Of a stretch of DNA of 64,000 bases, positions 49,858 through 57,954 are shown in pieces (position 1 is the stretch's first letter; every line of letters begins with the position of its first letter). The notes under the pieces are model-generated. The model was not told the origin of the DNA. It saw only the letters and a program-made list of their open reading frames with translations, and did no database searches. Where the stretch lies: the NCBI GenBank assembly GCA_036556905.1, contig DATBIM010000090.1, forward strand, positions 1 to 64,000, read 5' to 3'. The translations under genes were made by a program, and so were the position numbers. This DNA comes from 40CM-4-69-5 sp036556905. Lineage in GTDB: Bacteria; Methylomirabilota; Methylomirabilia; Rokubacteriales; CSP1-6.

Positions 49858-50044
49858 GGGGCCTCCTGAGGCCGGCCGGACCGTGGACGCCGGCCCCCGG
49901 AGCACAAGTTACGCGCGCACTGTTGCCGCGCGACGTCCGGGGTGTGACGTTTTGCGTACGAGCACGCCGTCGCAGACCCTCGCGGCGGTGCGCGAGGCGA
50001 GGAGCGTTCGGGGCGGGAGTCGGGGGTGGGAAGGCGCTTGGGAG
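49858..50044. other. Intergenic gap upstream of the phn operon
   Basis: 187 bases between the short ORF and the M20 amidohydrolase stop. I see no hairpin, Pho box or clear promoter, though the phn promoter should lie here because both flanking genes are on the minus strand. Confidence 0.3.
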
Positions 50045-51283
50045 CTACGCGGCCAGGGCCAGTAACGTGTGCAGCAGCACGTTGGCGCCGCGCTCGATGG
50101 CGTCGGGCTCGCTCGTCTCGTCCACCCGGTGGCTGCGGCCGCCCTGCGAGGGGATGAAGATCATCCCGGCTTCGGTGATCCGGGCCAGGTTCTGGGCGTC
50201 GTGGCCGGCGGCCGAGTACAGGCGCTCGGCCTTGAGGGCGAGGCTGGCGCAGGCCGCCTCGATGGCGGCCATCACGCGTGGCGCACTGGGCGTGGGCGTG
50301 GTCGCGGACATCGGCCGGATCTCGATCCCGATCCCGCGCGCATCGGCCACGGCGCGGGCCAGCGCCCCGAGGTCGGTGGCGAGCCGCTCGAGCACGTCGG
50401 GATCGGGGTCGCGCATCTCGTGGATGAGCTCGGCCCGTCCGGGCACCACGTTCGCCGCGCCGGGGTGCACGGCGACGACGCCGATGTTCATGACGCTGAC
50501 GCGACTGCCGCGGCTACCGATCAGCTCGCGGGCCCGCAGGGCGAAGTCGGCCGCGGCCAGGAACGCATCGCGCCGCCGGTCCATCGGCGTCGTGCCGGCG
50601 TGGTCGGCCTGGCCGGTGAAGACGATGCGGGCGCGGCGCACGCCCACGATCTGGTCGACGACGCCGATGGCCAGGCCGGCTTCCTCCAATCTAGCCCCCT
50701 GCTCGATGTGGAGCTCCACGTAGGCAGCCACCGAGCCGGCCGGGGCGCGGGCCTCCGGAGCCCGCCGGGCATCGAAGCCGGCCCGTTGCATGGCATCCAC
50801 CAGGCGCTCGCCGTCGACGGCAGCCATCTCGGGAATCCGGGCGGCGTCCAGGTTGCCGCAGAAGGCGCGGGAGCCGAAGAGGCTGCCGTAACGGCCCTCT
50901 TCGTCACTCCAGGCCGCGACGGCCAGGGGGTGCCGAAGGCGGGTGCCGGCCTCGCGTACGCTCTGCAAACACTCGAGCCCGGCCACGACTCCCAGAGCGC
51001 CGTCCAGGACTCCGCCCTCGGGGACGGTATCGATGTGCGAGCCGGTGAGGATCACGGGGTGCGCGGTCTCGAAGCCCCGCGCTCCCAACGCGCCGAAGAC
51101 GTTGCCGGCGGGATCGATCCACGCCTGAAGCCCGGCCCCGCGCAGCTCGGCGACCAGCCAGGCCCGGGCCTCCTCGTGGAGTGGGCTCCAGGCCGGGCGG
51201 CTCACGCCGCCGCCGGGCAACGCCCCAAAACGCGCCAGCGCGCGCAGGCGGGAGTCGAGCCGTGGCAGCGAAACGTGCAGCAC
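50045..51283 (-). CDS. M20-family Zn-dependent hydrolase (N-carbamoyl-L-amino acid hydrolase/allantoate amidohydrolase type)
   Basis: About 412 residues. Metal ligands follow the family pattern: GSHIDTVPEGG, LDGALGVVAGL, AWSDEEGRYGS, ELHIEQGARLE, and AGHDAQNLAR near the C-terminus; the lid-domain segment FTGQADHAGTTPMDRRRDA is present. Hydrolyses N-carbamoyl or ureido compounds. GTG at 51283 is preferred because TATACT ends 8 bases upstream (leaderless layout); the ATG at 51322 is possible. Confidence 0.9.
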   Translation of the reverse strand: MLHVSLPRLDSRLRALARFGALPGGGVSRPAWSPLHEEARAWLVAELRGAGLQAWIDPAGNVFGALGARGFETAHPVILTGSHIDTVPEGGVLDGALGVVAGLECLQSVREAGTRLRHPLAVAAWSDEEGRYGSLFGSRAFCGNLDAARIPEMAAVDGERLVDAMQRAGFDARRAPEARAPAGSVAAYVELHIEQGARLEEAGLAIGVVDQIVGVRRARIVFTGQADHAGTTPMDRRRDAFLAAADFALRARELIGSRGSRVSVMNIGVVAVHPGAANVVPGRAELIHEMRDPDPDVLERLATDLGALARAVADARGIGIEIRPMSATTPTPSAPRVMAAIEAACASLALKAERLYSAAGHDAQNLARITEAGMIFIPSQGGRSHRVDETSEPDAIERGANVLLHTLLALAA

Positions 51284-51291
51284 GGCGGGGC

Positions 51292-51297
51292 AGTATA
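51292..51297 (-). promoter_or_regulatory. Leaderless-type -10 for the M20 hydrolase
   Basis: Minus-strand TATACT ends 8 bases before the GTG at 51283. The sequence TATACTGCC also precedes the LLM gene at 24903 with the same spacing. Confidence 0.4.
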
Positions 51298-51301
51298 CGC
51301 C

Positions 51302-51331
51302 TTGACGAGCACAGCCAGGCATCCCTACAAT
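51302..51331 (+). promoter_or_regulatory. Promoter of the acyl-CoA dehydrogenase pair
   Basis: TTGACG (51302-51307), an 18-base spacer and TACAAT (51326-51331) form a strong sigma-70-like promoter 40 bases before the TTG start. Confidence 0.6.
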
Positions 51332-51372
51332 GAATCACCGTTCAGTCGGGTAGCCCGCCTCAGGAGGATGAC

Positions 51373-52569
51373 TTGGACCTCACGCTGAACCCGGAGCAGG
51401 AGGCCTTTCGGACCCGAGTCCGCGGCTGGCTCAAGACGAACATCCCCTCCGAGTGGCGGTCCCGCATGGCGGCCAGCGCCGACGTGCCCCGCCCCGAGGC
51501 CTACGATCTGCTTCGTCGCTGGCAGCGCAAGCTCTACGAGGCCGGCTTCGTCGGACTGACCTGGCCCAGCGAGTACGGGGGGCAGGGGCTCACGTTCCTG
51601 GAGGAGATGATCCTCCACCAGGAGATGGCGCTGGCCAAGGCGCCACCCATCCTCAACATCCTCGGCGTCGGCATGGCCGGGCCGACGATCGTCGCCTATG
51701 GCACCGAGGCCCAGAAGCAGCGTTATCCGGCGAAGATCCTGTCCTGCGAGGAGATCTGGTGCCAGGGCTACTCCGAGCCCAATGCCGGCTCGGACCTGGC
51801 CTCGTTGCAGACCCGCGCCGTGAAGGACGGCGAGCACTGGGTGATCAACGGCCAGAAGGTGTGGACGTCGCTGGCCCACGTCGCCGACTGGATGATGTTG
51901 CTGGCCCGCACCGATCCCGAGGCCCCGCGGCACAAGGGAATCACCTACTTCCTGCTGGACATGCACGCGCCCGGCGTCACGGTGCGGCCGCTCCGGCAGA
52001 TCACCGGCGACCCCGAGTTCAACGAGGTCTTCTTCGACAACGTTCGGGTCCACGAGTCGCAGATCCTGGGCGGGCTCAACAACGGCTGGCAGGTGGGCCT
52101 CACCACCCTCATGTACGAGCGGCTGGCCCTCGGGTTCGGCCTGCAAGTGCGGTTGCGCATCGCTCTGGACGGTCTCGTGGAGCTGGCCCGGAGAATGGAG
52201 AAGGACGGCCGCGTCATCACCAAGGATCCGGTGATGCGGCAGAAGATCGCCCAGCTCTGGATCGAGACCGAGTGTCTGAAGTACACCGGGGCCCGGGCCA
52301 TCACCCGGCTGCTGCGGGGCGAGATGCCGGGGCCGGAAGCCTCCACGGGCAAGATGATCTGGGTCGACACTCACCAGCGCCTGCAAGAGCTGGCCATGGA
52401 GATCCAGGGCCCCTATTCGCAGCTTACCCGCGGCTCGGACTGGTCGGTGGAGGGCGGGCTCTGGCACTATACCTTCCTCCGCTCGCGCGCCAACTCCATC
52501 GAGGGCGGGACGACGGAGGTCCAGAAGAACATCATCGGCGAGCGGGTCCTGGGTCTGCCCAAGGGCTAA
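51373..52569 (+). CDS. Acyl-CoA dehydrogenase (first of a pair)
   Basis: 398 residues. FAD-dependent alpha,beta-desaturation of an acyl-CoA. EEMILHQEMALAKAP, the substrate/FAD segment YSEPNAGSDLASLQT, WVINGQKVWTSLAHVADWM, and the C-terminal EGGTTEVQKNIIGERVLGLP. The usual catalytic Glu position was not verified. The start is TTG at 51373, fixed by AGGAGG 5 bases upstream and DLTLNPEQEAFR at the N-terminus. Followed 33 bases later by a second homologue, so the two may form a heteromer. Confidence 0.95.
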   Translation: MDLTLNPEQEAFRTRVRGWLKTNIPSEWRSRMAASADVPRPEAYDLLRRWQRKLYEAGFVGLTWPSEYGGQGLTFLEEMILHQEMALAKAPPILNILGVGMAGPTIVAYGTEAQKQRYPAKILSCEEIWCQGYSEPNAGSDLASLQTRAVKDGEHWVINGQKVWTSLAHVADWMMLLARTDPEAPRHKGITYFLLDMHAPGVTVRPLRQITGDPEFNEVFFDNVRVHESQILGGLNNGWQVGLTTLMYERLALGFGLQVRLRIALDGLVELARRMEKDGRVITKDPVMRQKIAQLWIETECLKYTGARAITRLLRGEMPGPEASTGKMIWVDTHQRLQELAMEIQGPYSQLTRGSDWSVEGGLWHYTFLRSRANSIEGGTTEVQKNIIGERVLGLPKG

Positions 52570-52602
52570 CCGCCCGCTGGTCGCCATCGCGGGAGAGGGT
52601 CC

Positions 52603-53742
52603 ATGAATTTCGGCTTCAGCGACGAGCAAGAGCTGCTGCGCGCCACCGCCCGGAAATTCCTCGAAAACGAGTGCACCTCGGCCTTCGTGCGGCAGCGCAT
52701 GGAGGAGGCGGCGGGGGTCACCGACGAGTTCTGGGCCAAGCTGGCCGAGCAGGGCTGGCTGGGGCTCGTCTATCCCGAGCAATATGGGGGCAGCGGCCTG
52801 GGGTTCGTGGATCTGACCGTGCTCATGGAGGAGATGGGGCGGGTAGTGATGCCGGGGCCCTATCTCTCTACGGTGCTCCTCGCCGGGTTGACGATCCTGG
52901 AAGCGGGCACGGCCGAGCAGAAGGCGGCCTGGCTGCCCCGGATCGCCAGCGGCCAGGCCAAGGCGGCGCTGGCCTGGGCCGAGCCCAACGCTCGCTGGGA
53001 CGCCGCCGGCGTCACCGTCGGCGCCAAGCCCGTGGGCGGCGACTGGGTGCTCAACGGCACCAAGCTCTTCGTCCTCGACGCCCATCTGGCTGACCTCCTG
53101 GTCGTCGTGGCCCGCACAGGCGACGGCAAGCAACCGGAGCAGGGGGTGAGCCTGTTCCTGCTGCCCAGGGGGACGGCGGGGCTGGAGGTGAAGCTGCTGC
53201 CGACGATGGACCAGACGCGCAAGCTCTGCGAGGTGAGTCTGCGCGATGTCCGGGTGCCCGGCACCGCGTTGCTCGGGCCGCGCGATGGGGGCTGGGCCCC
53301 CCTCAGCCGTGTCATCGACCGGGCGACGGTGGCGCTGTGCGCGGAGATGTGTGGCGGCGCGCAGCGGGTGCTGGACATGACCGTGGAGTACGCCAAGGTC
53401 CGGGTGGCCTTCGGGCGCCCCATCGGCTCCTACCAGGGCGTCAAGCACAAGGCCGCCGACATGCTGGTCGACGTCGAAAACGCCAAGTCACTCACCTACT
53501 ACGCGGCCTGGGCGGTCGACGAGAACGTGCCGGAGGCGCCGCTGGCCGCCTCCATGGCCAAGGCCTACTGCTCGGACGCGTTTCGCAAGGCTGCGGGCAC
53601 GGGCATCCAGCTGCACGGCGGCATCGGCTTCACCTGGGAGCACGACCTGCACCTCTACTTCAAGCGGGCGAAGTCCTCGGAGTTCACCTTCGGTGACGCG
53701 ACCTATCACCGGGAGCGGGTGGCCCAGCTGATCAATCTGTGA
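52603..53742 (+). CDS. Acyl-CoA dehydrogenase (second of a pair)
   Basis: 379 residues. FGFSDEQELLRATARKFLE, WLGLVYPEQYGGSGLGFVDL, FGRPIGSYQGVKHKAADMLV and LHGGIGFTWEHDLHLYFKRAK are characteristic. The AWAEPNARWDAAGV segment replaces the usual ESEPGAGSD, so it may be the less active partner in an alpha2-beta2 enzyme, as known for some steroid and bile acid dehydrogenases. GGAGAGGG precedes the ATG. Its stop abuts the stop of the convergent propeller gene. Confidence 0.93.
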   Translation: MNFGFSDEQELLRATARKFLENECTSAFVRQRMEEAAGVTDEFWAKLAEQGWLGLVYPEQYGGSGLGFVDLTVLMEEMGRVVMPGPYLSTVLLAGLTILEAGTAEQKAAWLPRIASGQAKAALAWAEPNARWDAAGVTVGAKPVGGDWVLNGTKLFVLDAHLADLLVVVARTGDGKQPEQGVSLFLLPRGTAGLEVKLLPTMDQTRKLCEVSLRDVRVPGTALLGPRDGGWAPLSRVIDRATVALCAEMCGGAQRVLDMTVEYAKVRVAFGRPIGSYQGVKHKAADMLVDVENAKSLTYYAAWAVDENVPEAPLAASMAKAYCSDAFRKAAGTGIQLHGGIGFTWEHDLHLYFKRAKSSEFTFGDATYHRERVAQLINL

Positions 53743-54843
53743 TCACGCGCGGCGCGCGCGCTCGATCTCGGCCGCGCTGTAGCGGAAGGCCCGGAAGATG
53801 AAGTTGTTGAGCCCGAAGCGCGGCGACTGACCGAAGTGCGGGCTCACGTACTCCCACACCACCTCGCCCCCGCTGGTCACCTCGAAGATGCGGCCGAAGC
53901 AGCCCTCGCAGATGAGCGTGTTGCCGTTCGGCAGCCGCTGGGCCCCGGAGATGTACGGGCTGAAGAAGTTGAAGGGGACAGTCTCGCGATACTCCCAGAC
54001 GATCTTGGCGCTGCCCGGATCGACCTCGATGACCCGTGAGTATGGCCAGGGGTTGTCCTGACGGTGGGTGCCATTGTCGAAGATGAGCAGGTGGCCGTTG
54101 GGCAGGGGTCGGGGATCGTGCTGCTGGGCGAGGGTAGGCGGGCCGAGCTTCCAGGCCAGCCGGCCGGTCGCCCGTTCGATGATGGCGACGGTGGAGATGT
54201 TGCGGAAGCTCACCACCAGGTTGCCGTCGGGCAGCTCGGCCACGGTGTTGCCATGGGTCCACTCCTCGCGACGATCCTGGGGCGTGATGCGATCGATCGC
54301 CGGATCCATGTGCTCCCAGCTGTGCCACTCCCACACCGGCTCGCCGCCGATCGTGACCTCCACCAGATAGTCGGCGTACATGTCGCCGTTGTGCTCGGTG
54401 CCGGCCAGGCCGCCCTGGATGCGGGGGATGAGCTCACGGGGGAGCTTCTCCATGCAGAGGAGGATGACGTTGCCGTTGCCGAGCTTGCGCGCGTCGTGAT
54501 GATGATCGGGGTGGTGCACCTGCCAGAGGACGCGACCTCGCCAGTCGACTTCCATCACCACGCCGGCCTTGAAGCCGCGCTGCCAGAGCGGCAAGCGCTC
54601 GACCTCGGCCCCCGGCTTGCCTCCGTACAGCAGGTGCCCGTTGTCGAGCAGGTAGCCGTAGAGCCCGGGGGGATGGGGCATGGTCCACGTGTGCACCCCT
54701 CGGCCCTGCATGTCGATGAGGTGCACGGTGCCGTCGCCGAACATCGGGGCGAACAGGGTGTAGCCGTCATAGGCCAGCGCCGGATCGTACGCTTTGAGCC
54801 CGGTCCCGAGGCGTCGGACCTTCTGCTGGTCCACGGTGGTCAT
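53743..54843 (-). CDS. Arylsulfotransferase-like beta-propeller protein
   Basis: 366 residues. Repeated blades of the form GNGNVILL, PDGNLVVSF, PNGHLLIFDNG and PNGNTLICEG identify the arylsulfotransferase (PF14269-like) propeller. WEWHSWEHMDP and EEWTHGNTVAELPDGN contain conserved Trp/His residues. No signal peptide, so it is probably cytoplasmic, unlike periplasmic ASST. AAGGAG precedes the ATG. Enzyme or sensor role not settled. Confidence 0.85.
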   Translation of the reverse strand: MTTVDQQKVRRLGTGLKAYDPALAYDGYTLFAPMFGDGTVHLIDMQGRGVHTWTMPHPPGLYGYLLDNGHLLYGGKPGAEVERLPLWQRGFKAGVVMEVDWRGRVLWQVHHPDHHHDARKLGNGNVILLCMEKLPRELIPRIQGGLAGTEHNGDMYADYLVEVTIGGEPVWEWHSWEHMDPAIDRITPQDRREEWTHGNTVAELPDGNLVVSFRNISTVAIIERATGRLAWKLGPPTLAQQHDPRPLPNGHLLIFDNGTHRQDNPWPYSRVIEVDPGSAKIVWEYRETVPFNFFSPYISGAQRLPNGNTLICEGCFGRIFEVTSGGEVVWEYVSPHFGQSPRFGLNNFIFRAFRYSAAEIERARRA

Positions 54844-54886
54844 GGTGACTCCTTCTGGTCCGCGTGCGGCAGCGGCGTCGTCTGGC

Positions 54887-54892
54887 TAGAAT
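54887..54892 (+). promoter_or_regulatory. Leaderless-type -10 for the Nudix gene
   Basis: TAGAAT ends 8 bases before the GTG at 54901, with no Shine-Dalgarno sequence. Confidence 0.4.
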
Positions 54893-54900
54893 GAAGTGTC

Positions 54901-55734
54901 GTGACCACGCCCGTTGATCCCAAGCCGGCGGCCTCCGTCCTGCTGGTGCGTTCCGGCGCGCCCCTGGCCCCCGAGCCGCTCGAGGTCTATCTCATCCGCC
55001 GCCAGAAGGGAATGAAGTTCCTGGGCGGGTATTATGCCTTTCCCGGGGGCAAAGTGGATCTCGCCGATGCCGCGCCCGAGGCCCTCGCCCGCTGTTACGG
55101 CCTGCGCCCCGAGGCGGCCGCGCGCGCCCTTGACGAGGTCGCTCACTCGGAGCTTCCCGCCCTGGCCTACTGGGTGACGGCAGTCCGGGAGCTGCTGGAG
55201 GAGAGCGGGCTGCTCGTCGCCTGCGACAGCCAGGGCCAGCCCATCGACGCCAGCGACCCGGCGGTCGCCCACGCCGTGGATGACACCCGCAAGGCGCTCA
55301 TGGCCGGTGAGGCGTCGTTCGCGAGCCTGCTCGAGCGCCGGGACTGGTACGCGGACCTGCGCCCCTTCCGCTACCTGTCGCACTTCGTCACGCCGACGGC
55401 GAGCCCGATCCGGTTCAGCGCACGCTTCTTCCTGTGCGCCGTGCCGGCCGGGCAGCGCCCTCGCCTGTACACCGAAGAGACTTCCGAAGGCTTCTGGATC
55501 ATGCCGGGGGAGGGTTATCGTCGGTTCCGGGCCGGTGAGATGGCGATGGCCGAGCCCGCCGAGTACGGGCTCGGCTATCTCGCCCAGTTCGAGTCGGCCC
55601 AGCGCCTGTGGGAGGCCCACGCCGACTACCGCGGGAAGTTCGAGGGGACCATCGATCGGATCGATACCTTCTGGAAGGACTTCGACTGGGCCCGGAACCG
55701 GGGGCGCGCCCCCGGGGCCCGGGGGGAGTCGTGA
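54901..55734 (+). CDS. Nudix hydrolase with enlarged Nudix box (NUDT19-like)
   Basis: 277 residues. The N-terminal strand and YYAFPGGKVDLADAAPEAL start the Nudix fold, but the REUxEE part (VRELLEESGLLVA) follows only after about 45 extra residues; such an insertion is known for NUDT19-type CoA diphosphatases. Probably hydrolyses CoA or nucleotide diphosphates. GTG at 54901 is preceded by TAGAAT at 8 bases, supporting this start. Confidence 0.88.
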   Translation: MTTPVDPKPAASVLLVRSGAPLAPEPLEVYLIRRQKGMKFLGGYYAFPGGKVDLADAAPEALARCYGLRPEAAARALDEVAHSELPALAYWVTAVRELLEESGLLVACDSQGQPIDASDPAVAHAVDDTRKALMAGEASFASLLERRDWYADLRPFRYLSHFVTPTASPIRFSARFFLCAVPAGQRPRLYTEETSEGFWIMPGEGYRRFRAGEMAMAEPAEYGLGYLAQFESAQRLWEAHADYRGKFEGTIDRIDTFWKDFDWARNRGRAPGARGES

Positions 55735-55778
55735 AGAAAACTTGGCGATGACCGCGGTCTGACGCCACCCTAGGCGCG

Positions 55779-56627
55779 ATGGGTGACCTCATCGCCGTCT
55801 ACCTCACGGTCCACGCTCCGACGTATTGCACGTACGAGACGGCCCTGGCGACCCAGGTCGTGCACCCCGACGTTCAGGCGGTGCGCGATGGCCTGGTGGC
55901 CCAGGGCCGGCACCTGGCCGCGCTTCGACCGGATGTCGTCGTCATCAACTCCTGCCACCTGGTCACGACCCTTCCGACCGTCGTCGACGGCACCACCCGC
56001 CACCGGGGCGTGCTGACGGCCCAGGAGGCTCCCGACCAGATCCGCGGCGTCGACTACGACTTCCCGGGCGACTATGAGCTGGCCGCGGCCGTGGTCGACC
56101 AGGGCCGCGGCGCCGGAGACCTCGGCACGCTGGCCAACGACGTGCACTACCCGCTGGACTACGGAACCGTGATGCCGGTCGTATGTTATCTCGACAGGAC
56201 GCAGCGGACCCCGGTCGTGCCGGTGTCAGTGACACTGGCCAGCGATCTCGAGGAGTGCTTCCGCTGGGGCCGGCACATCGTGCGGGCCATACGGGGCCTA
56301 CCCCGGCGTGCCGCCTTCGTGGCCAGCGGCAGCCTCTCCCACAAGGTCGTGCGCGTGCCCGGGAAGTGGCCGAGCGCGGAGGATCAGGAGCTGGACCATC
56401 GCTTCGCGCGGATGCTGGCGGACGGCGAGTACGAGAAGCTCTGGAGGTGGCTGCCCGAGTATGCGTGGATCGTGCAGGCCGAGATGGACGGGCGGCACCT
56501 GGCCATGATGCTGGGGGTCATCCTCGAGTCCGGCCTCCGGTTCACCGCCACCGCCCACGGCTATGGGCCCGCCTCGGGAAGCGGCAACTACGTCATCTCG
56601 CTCGCCGCCCAGGGCCGGCAGCCCTGA
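55779..56627 (+). CDS. Extradiol ring-cleavage dioxygenase-like protein (LigB superfamily)
   Basis: 282 residues. Class III extradiol (LigB) fold: an early histidine in YLTVHAPTYC, LRPDVVVINSCHLVTTLP, VPVSVTLASDLEE, and ASGSLSHKVVRVPG with a catalytic-type His. The usual glutamate ligand was not located with confidence. Such proteins split catechols or act on related substrates. The ATG is preceded by no strong Shine-Dalgarno sequence. Confidence 0.85.
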   Translation: MGDLIAVYLTVHAPTYCTYETALATQVVHPDVQAVRDGLVAQGRHLAALRPDVVVINSCHLVTTLPTVVDGTTRHRGVLTAQEAPDQIRGVDYDFPGDYELAAAVVDQGRGAGDLGTLANDVHYPLDYGTVMPVVCYLDRTQRTPVVPVSVTLASDLEECFRWGRHIVRAIRGLPRRAAFVASGSLSHKVVRVPGKWPSAEDQELDHRFARMLADGEYEKLWRWLPEYAWIVQAEMDGRHLAMMLGVILESGLRFTATAHGYGPASGSGNYVISLAAQGRQP

Positions 56628-56637
56628 GCCCCTCGCC

Positions 56638-56666
56638 TGGACGTCGCCGGGCCCGTTTGCTAGACT
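56638..56666 (+). promoter_or_regulatory. Promoter of the liv operon
   Basis: TGGACG (56638-56643), 17 bases, then TAGACT (56661-56666) preceded by TGC (extended -10). The GTG start of the binding protein lies 43 bases downstream. Confidence 0.5.
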
Positions 56667-56709
56667 CCGCGACGGCTTCCGCAACACAACTCCGAGGGGA
56701 GGTACTACC

Positions 56710-57885
56710 GTGGTGATTGCCCTCCGTGGTTTCGTCATCGGGCTCCTCGCCACCGCCCTGGCCGCGACCCCGGCCCCGGCCGCCGAGACCGTGAAGATCG
56801 GGTTCATCACCTCGCTCTCCGGCCCGGCCGGAATCATCGGCAAGCACATGAAGGACTCCGTGGAGCTGGCCCTCGACCACCTGGGTCGCAAGGTCGGCGG
56901 GCTGGACGTCGAGGTGATCTACGGGGACGATCAGCGCAAGCCCGACGTCGGCAAGCAGCTGGCCGACGAGATGCTCAAAAAGCACCGGGTGCACTTCGTG
57001 AGCGGGATCATCTGGTCCAACGTCATGCTGGCGGTGGCGCCGACCGTCACCCAGGCCGGCACGTTCATGATTGGTACCAACGCCGGTCCTCACGAGCTGG
57101 CCGGCAAGATGTGCCACGAGCTGTTCTTCACAACCTCGTGGCAGAACGATCAGACGCCGGAGGCCATGGGCAAGTACATGTCGGACCAGAATCTCACCGA
57201 CGTGTACGCCATGGCCCCCAACTACGCCGCCGGCAAGGACATGATCTCGGGGTTCAAGCGCTACTTCAAAGGCCGGGTCGTCGACGAGGTCTACACCAAG
57301 CTCGGCCAGCAGGACTACCAGGCCGAGATCAGCCAGCTCCGGGCCAAGAACCCCAAGGCCGTGTTCGTCTTCTACCCGGGCGACATGGGGATCCAGTTCG
57401 TGAAGCAGTACGTGCAGGCCGGACTCCGGGAGCAGATTCCCCTGTACTCGGTCTACACCATCGACGAGGTGACGCTGCCGGCGCTCAAGGACGTCGCCCT
57501 CGGCATCGTCGAGACGCGGTACTGGAGCCCGGATCTCAAGAACGACGCCAACCGGAAGTACGTCAGTGACTTCCGCAAGAAGTTCGGGTACACCCCCTCC
57601 TTCTACGGAGCCCAGAGCTACGACGGAATCTTGCTGATCGACTCCGCGGTCCGGGCGGTCAGGGGCGACCTCGCCAACAAGAAGGGCATGATCGCGGCCA
57701 TGCGCAAGGCCGACTACAAGTCGGTTCGCGGTCCGTACACCTACAACGTCAACCACTTTCCCATCCAGAACTTCTACCTGCTCAAGACCGTGAAGGGGGC
57801 CGGGGGCGACGTGGAGATGCAGATCCAGAAGACGGTCTTCGAGGCCCACAAGGACGCCTACCACCGGGAATGCGGGATGAAGTGA
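56710..57885 (+). CDS. ABC transporter substrate-binding protein, branched-chain amino acid/amide type (LivJ-like)
   Basis: 391 residues. Signal peptide 1-24 or so (ALRGFVIGLLATALAATPAPAAE). Periplasmic-binding fold: KIGFITSLSGPAGIIGKHMKDSVELALDHLG, VEVIYGDDQRKPDVGKQLADEM, QQDYQAEISQLRAKNPKAVFVFYPGD and YGAQSYDGILLIDSAV. Ligand unknown; amides, hydroxy acids or amino acids are possible. GTG at 56710 with GGGGAGG upstream; a second GTG follows at 56713. Followed by a hairpin terminator and then the permeases. Confidence 0.93.
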   Translation: MVIALRGFVIGLLATALAATPAPAAETVKIGFITSLSGPAGIIGKHMKDSVELALDHLGRKVGGLDVEVIYGDDQRKPDVGKQLADEMLKKHRVHFVSGIIWSNVMLAVAPTVTQAGTFMIGTNAGPHELAGKMCHELFFTTSWQNDQTPEAMGKYMSDQNLTDVYAMAPNYAAGKDMISGFKRYFKGRVVDEVYTKLGQQDYQAEISQLRAKNPKAVFVFYPGDMGIQFVKQYVQAGLREQIPLYSVYTIDEVTLPALKDVALGIVETRYWSPDLKNDANRKYVSDFRKKFGYTPSFYGAQSYDGILLIDSAVRAVRGDLANKKGMIAAMRKADYKSVRGPYTYNVNHFPIQNFYLLKTVKGAGGDVEMQIQKTVFEAHKDAYHRECGMK

Positions 57886-57909
57886 TCGGGCCCCGCCGGG
57901 GGGACCGTC

Positions 57910-57940
57910 GGGGCGCGGGAGCACCGCGCCCCTTTTCTTT
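57910..57940 (+). terminator. Rho-independent terminator between binding protein and permeases
   Basis: GGGGCGCG (57910-57917) pairs with CGCGCCCC (57925-57932) across a 7-base loop and is followed by TTTTCTTT (57933-57940), a strong terminator or attenuator within the operon. Confidence 0.8.
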
Positions 57941-57945
57941 ATGCT
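57940..57945 (+). promoter_or_regulatory. Leaderless-type -10 for livH
   Basis: TATGCT directly after the terminator ends 9 bases before the livH ATG at 57955; no Shine-Dalgarno sequence. It may be an internal promoter for the permease genes. Confidence 0.35.
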
Positions 57946-57954
57946 GACGTGTCG

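Noticed and set aside
49686..50044. Pho box upstream of the phn operon
   Set aside because: CGTCAC and CGTCGC lie 14 bases apart, not the 11-base repeat of a Pho box, and the sequence is far from consensus.
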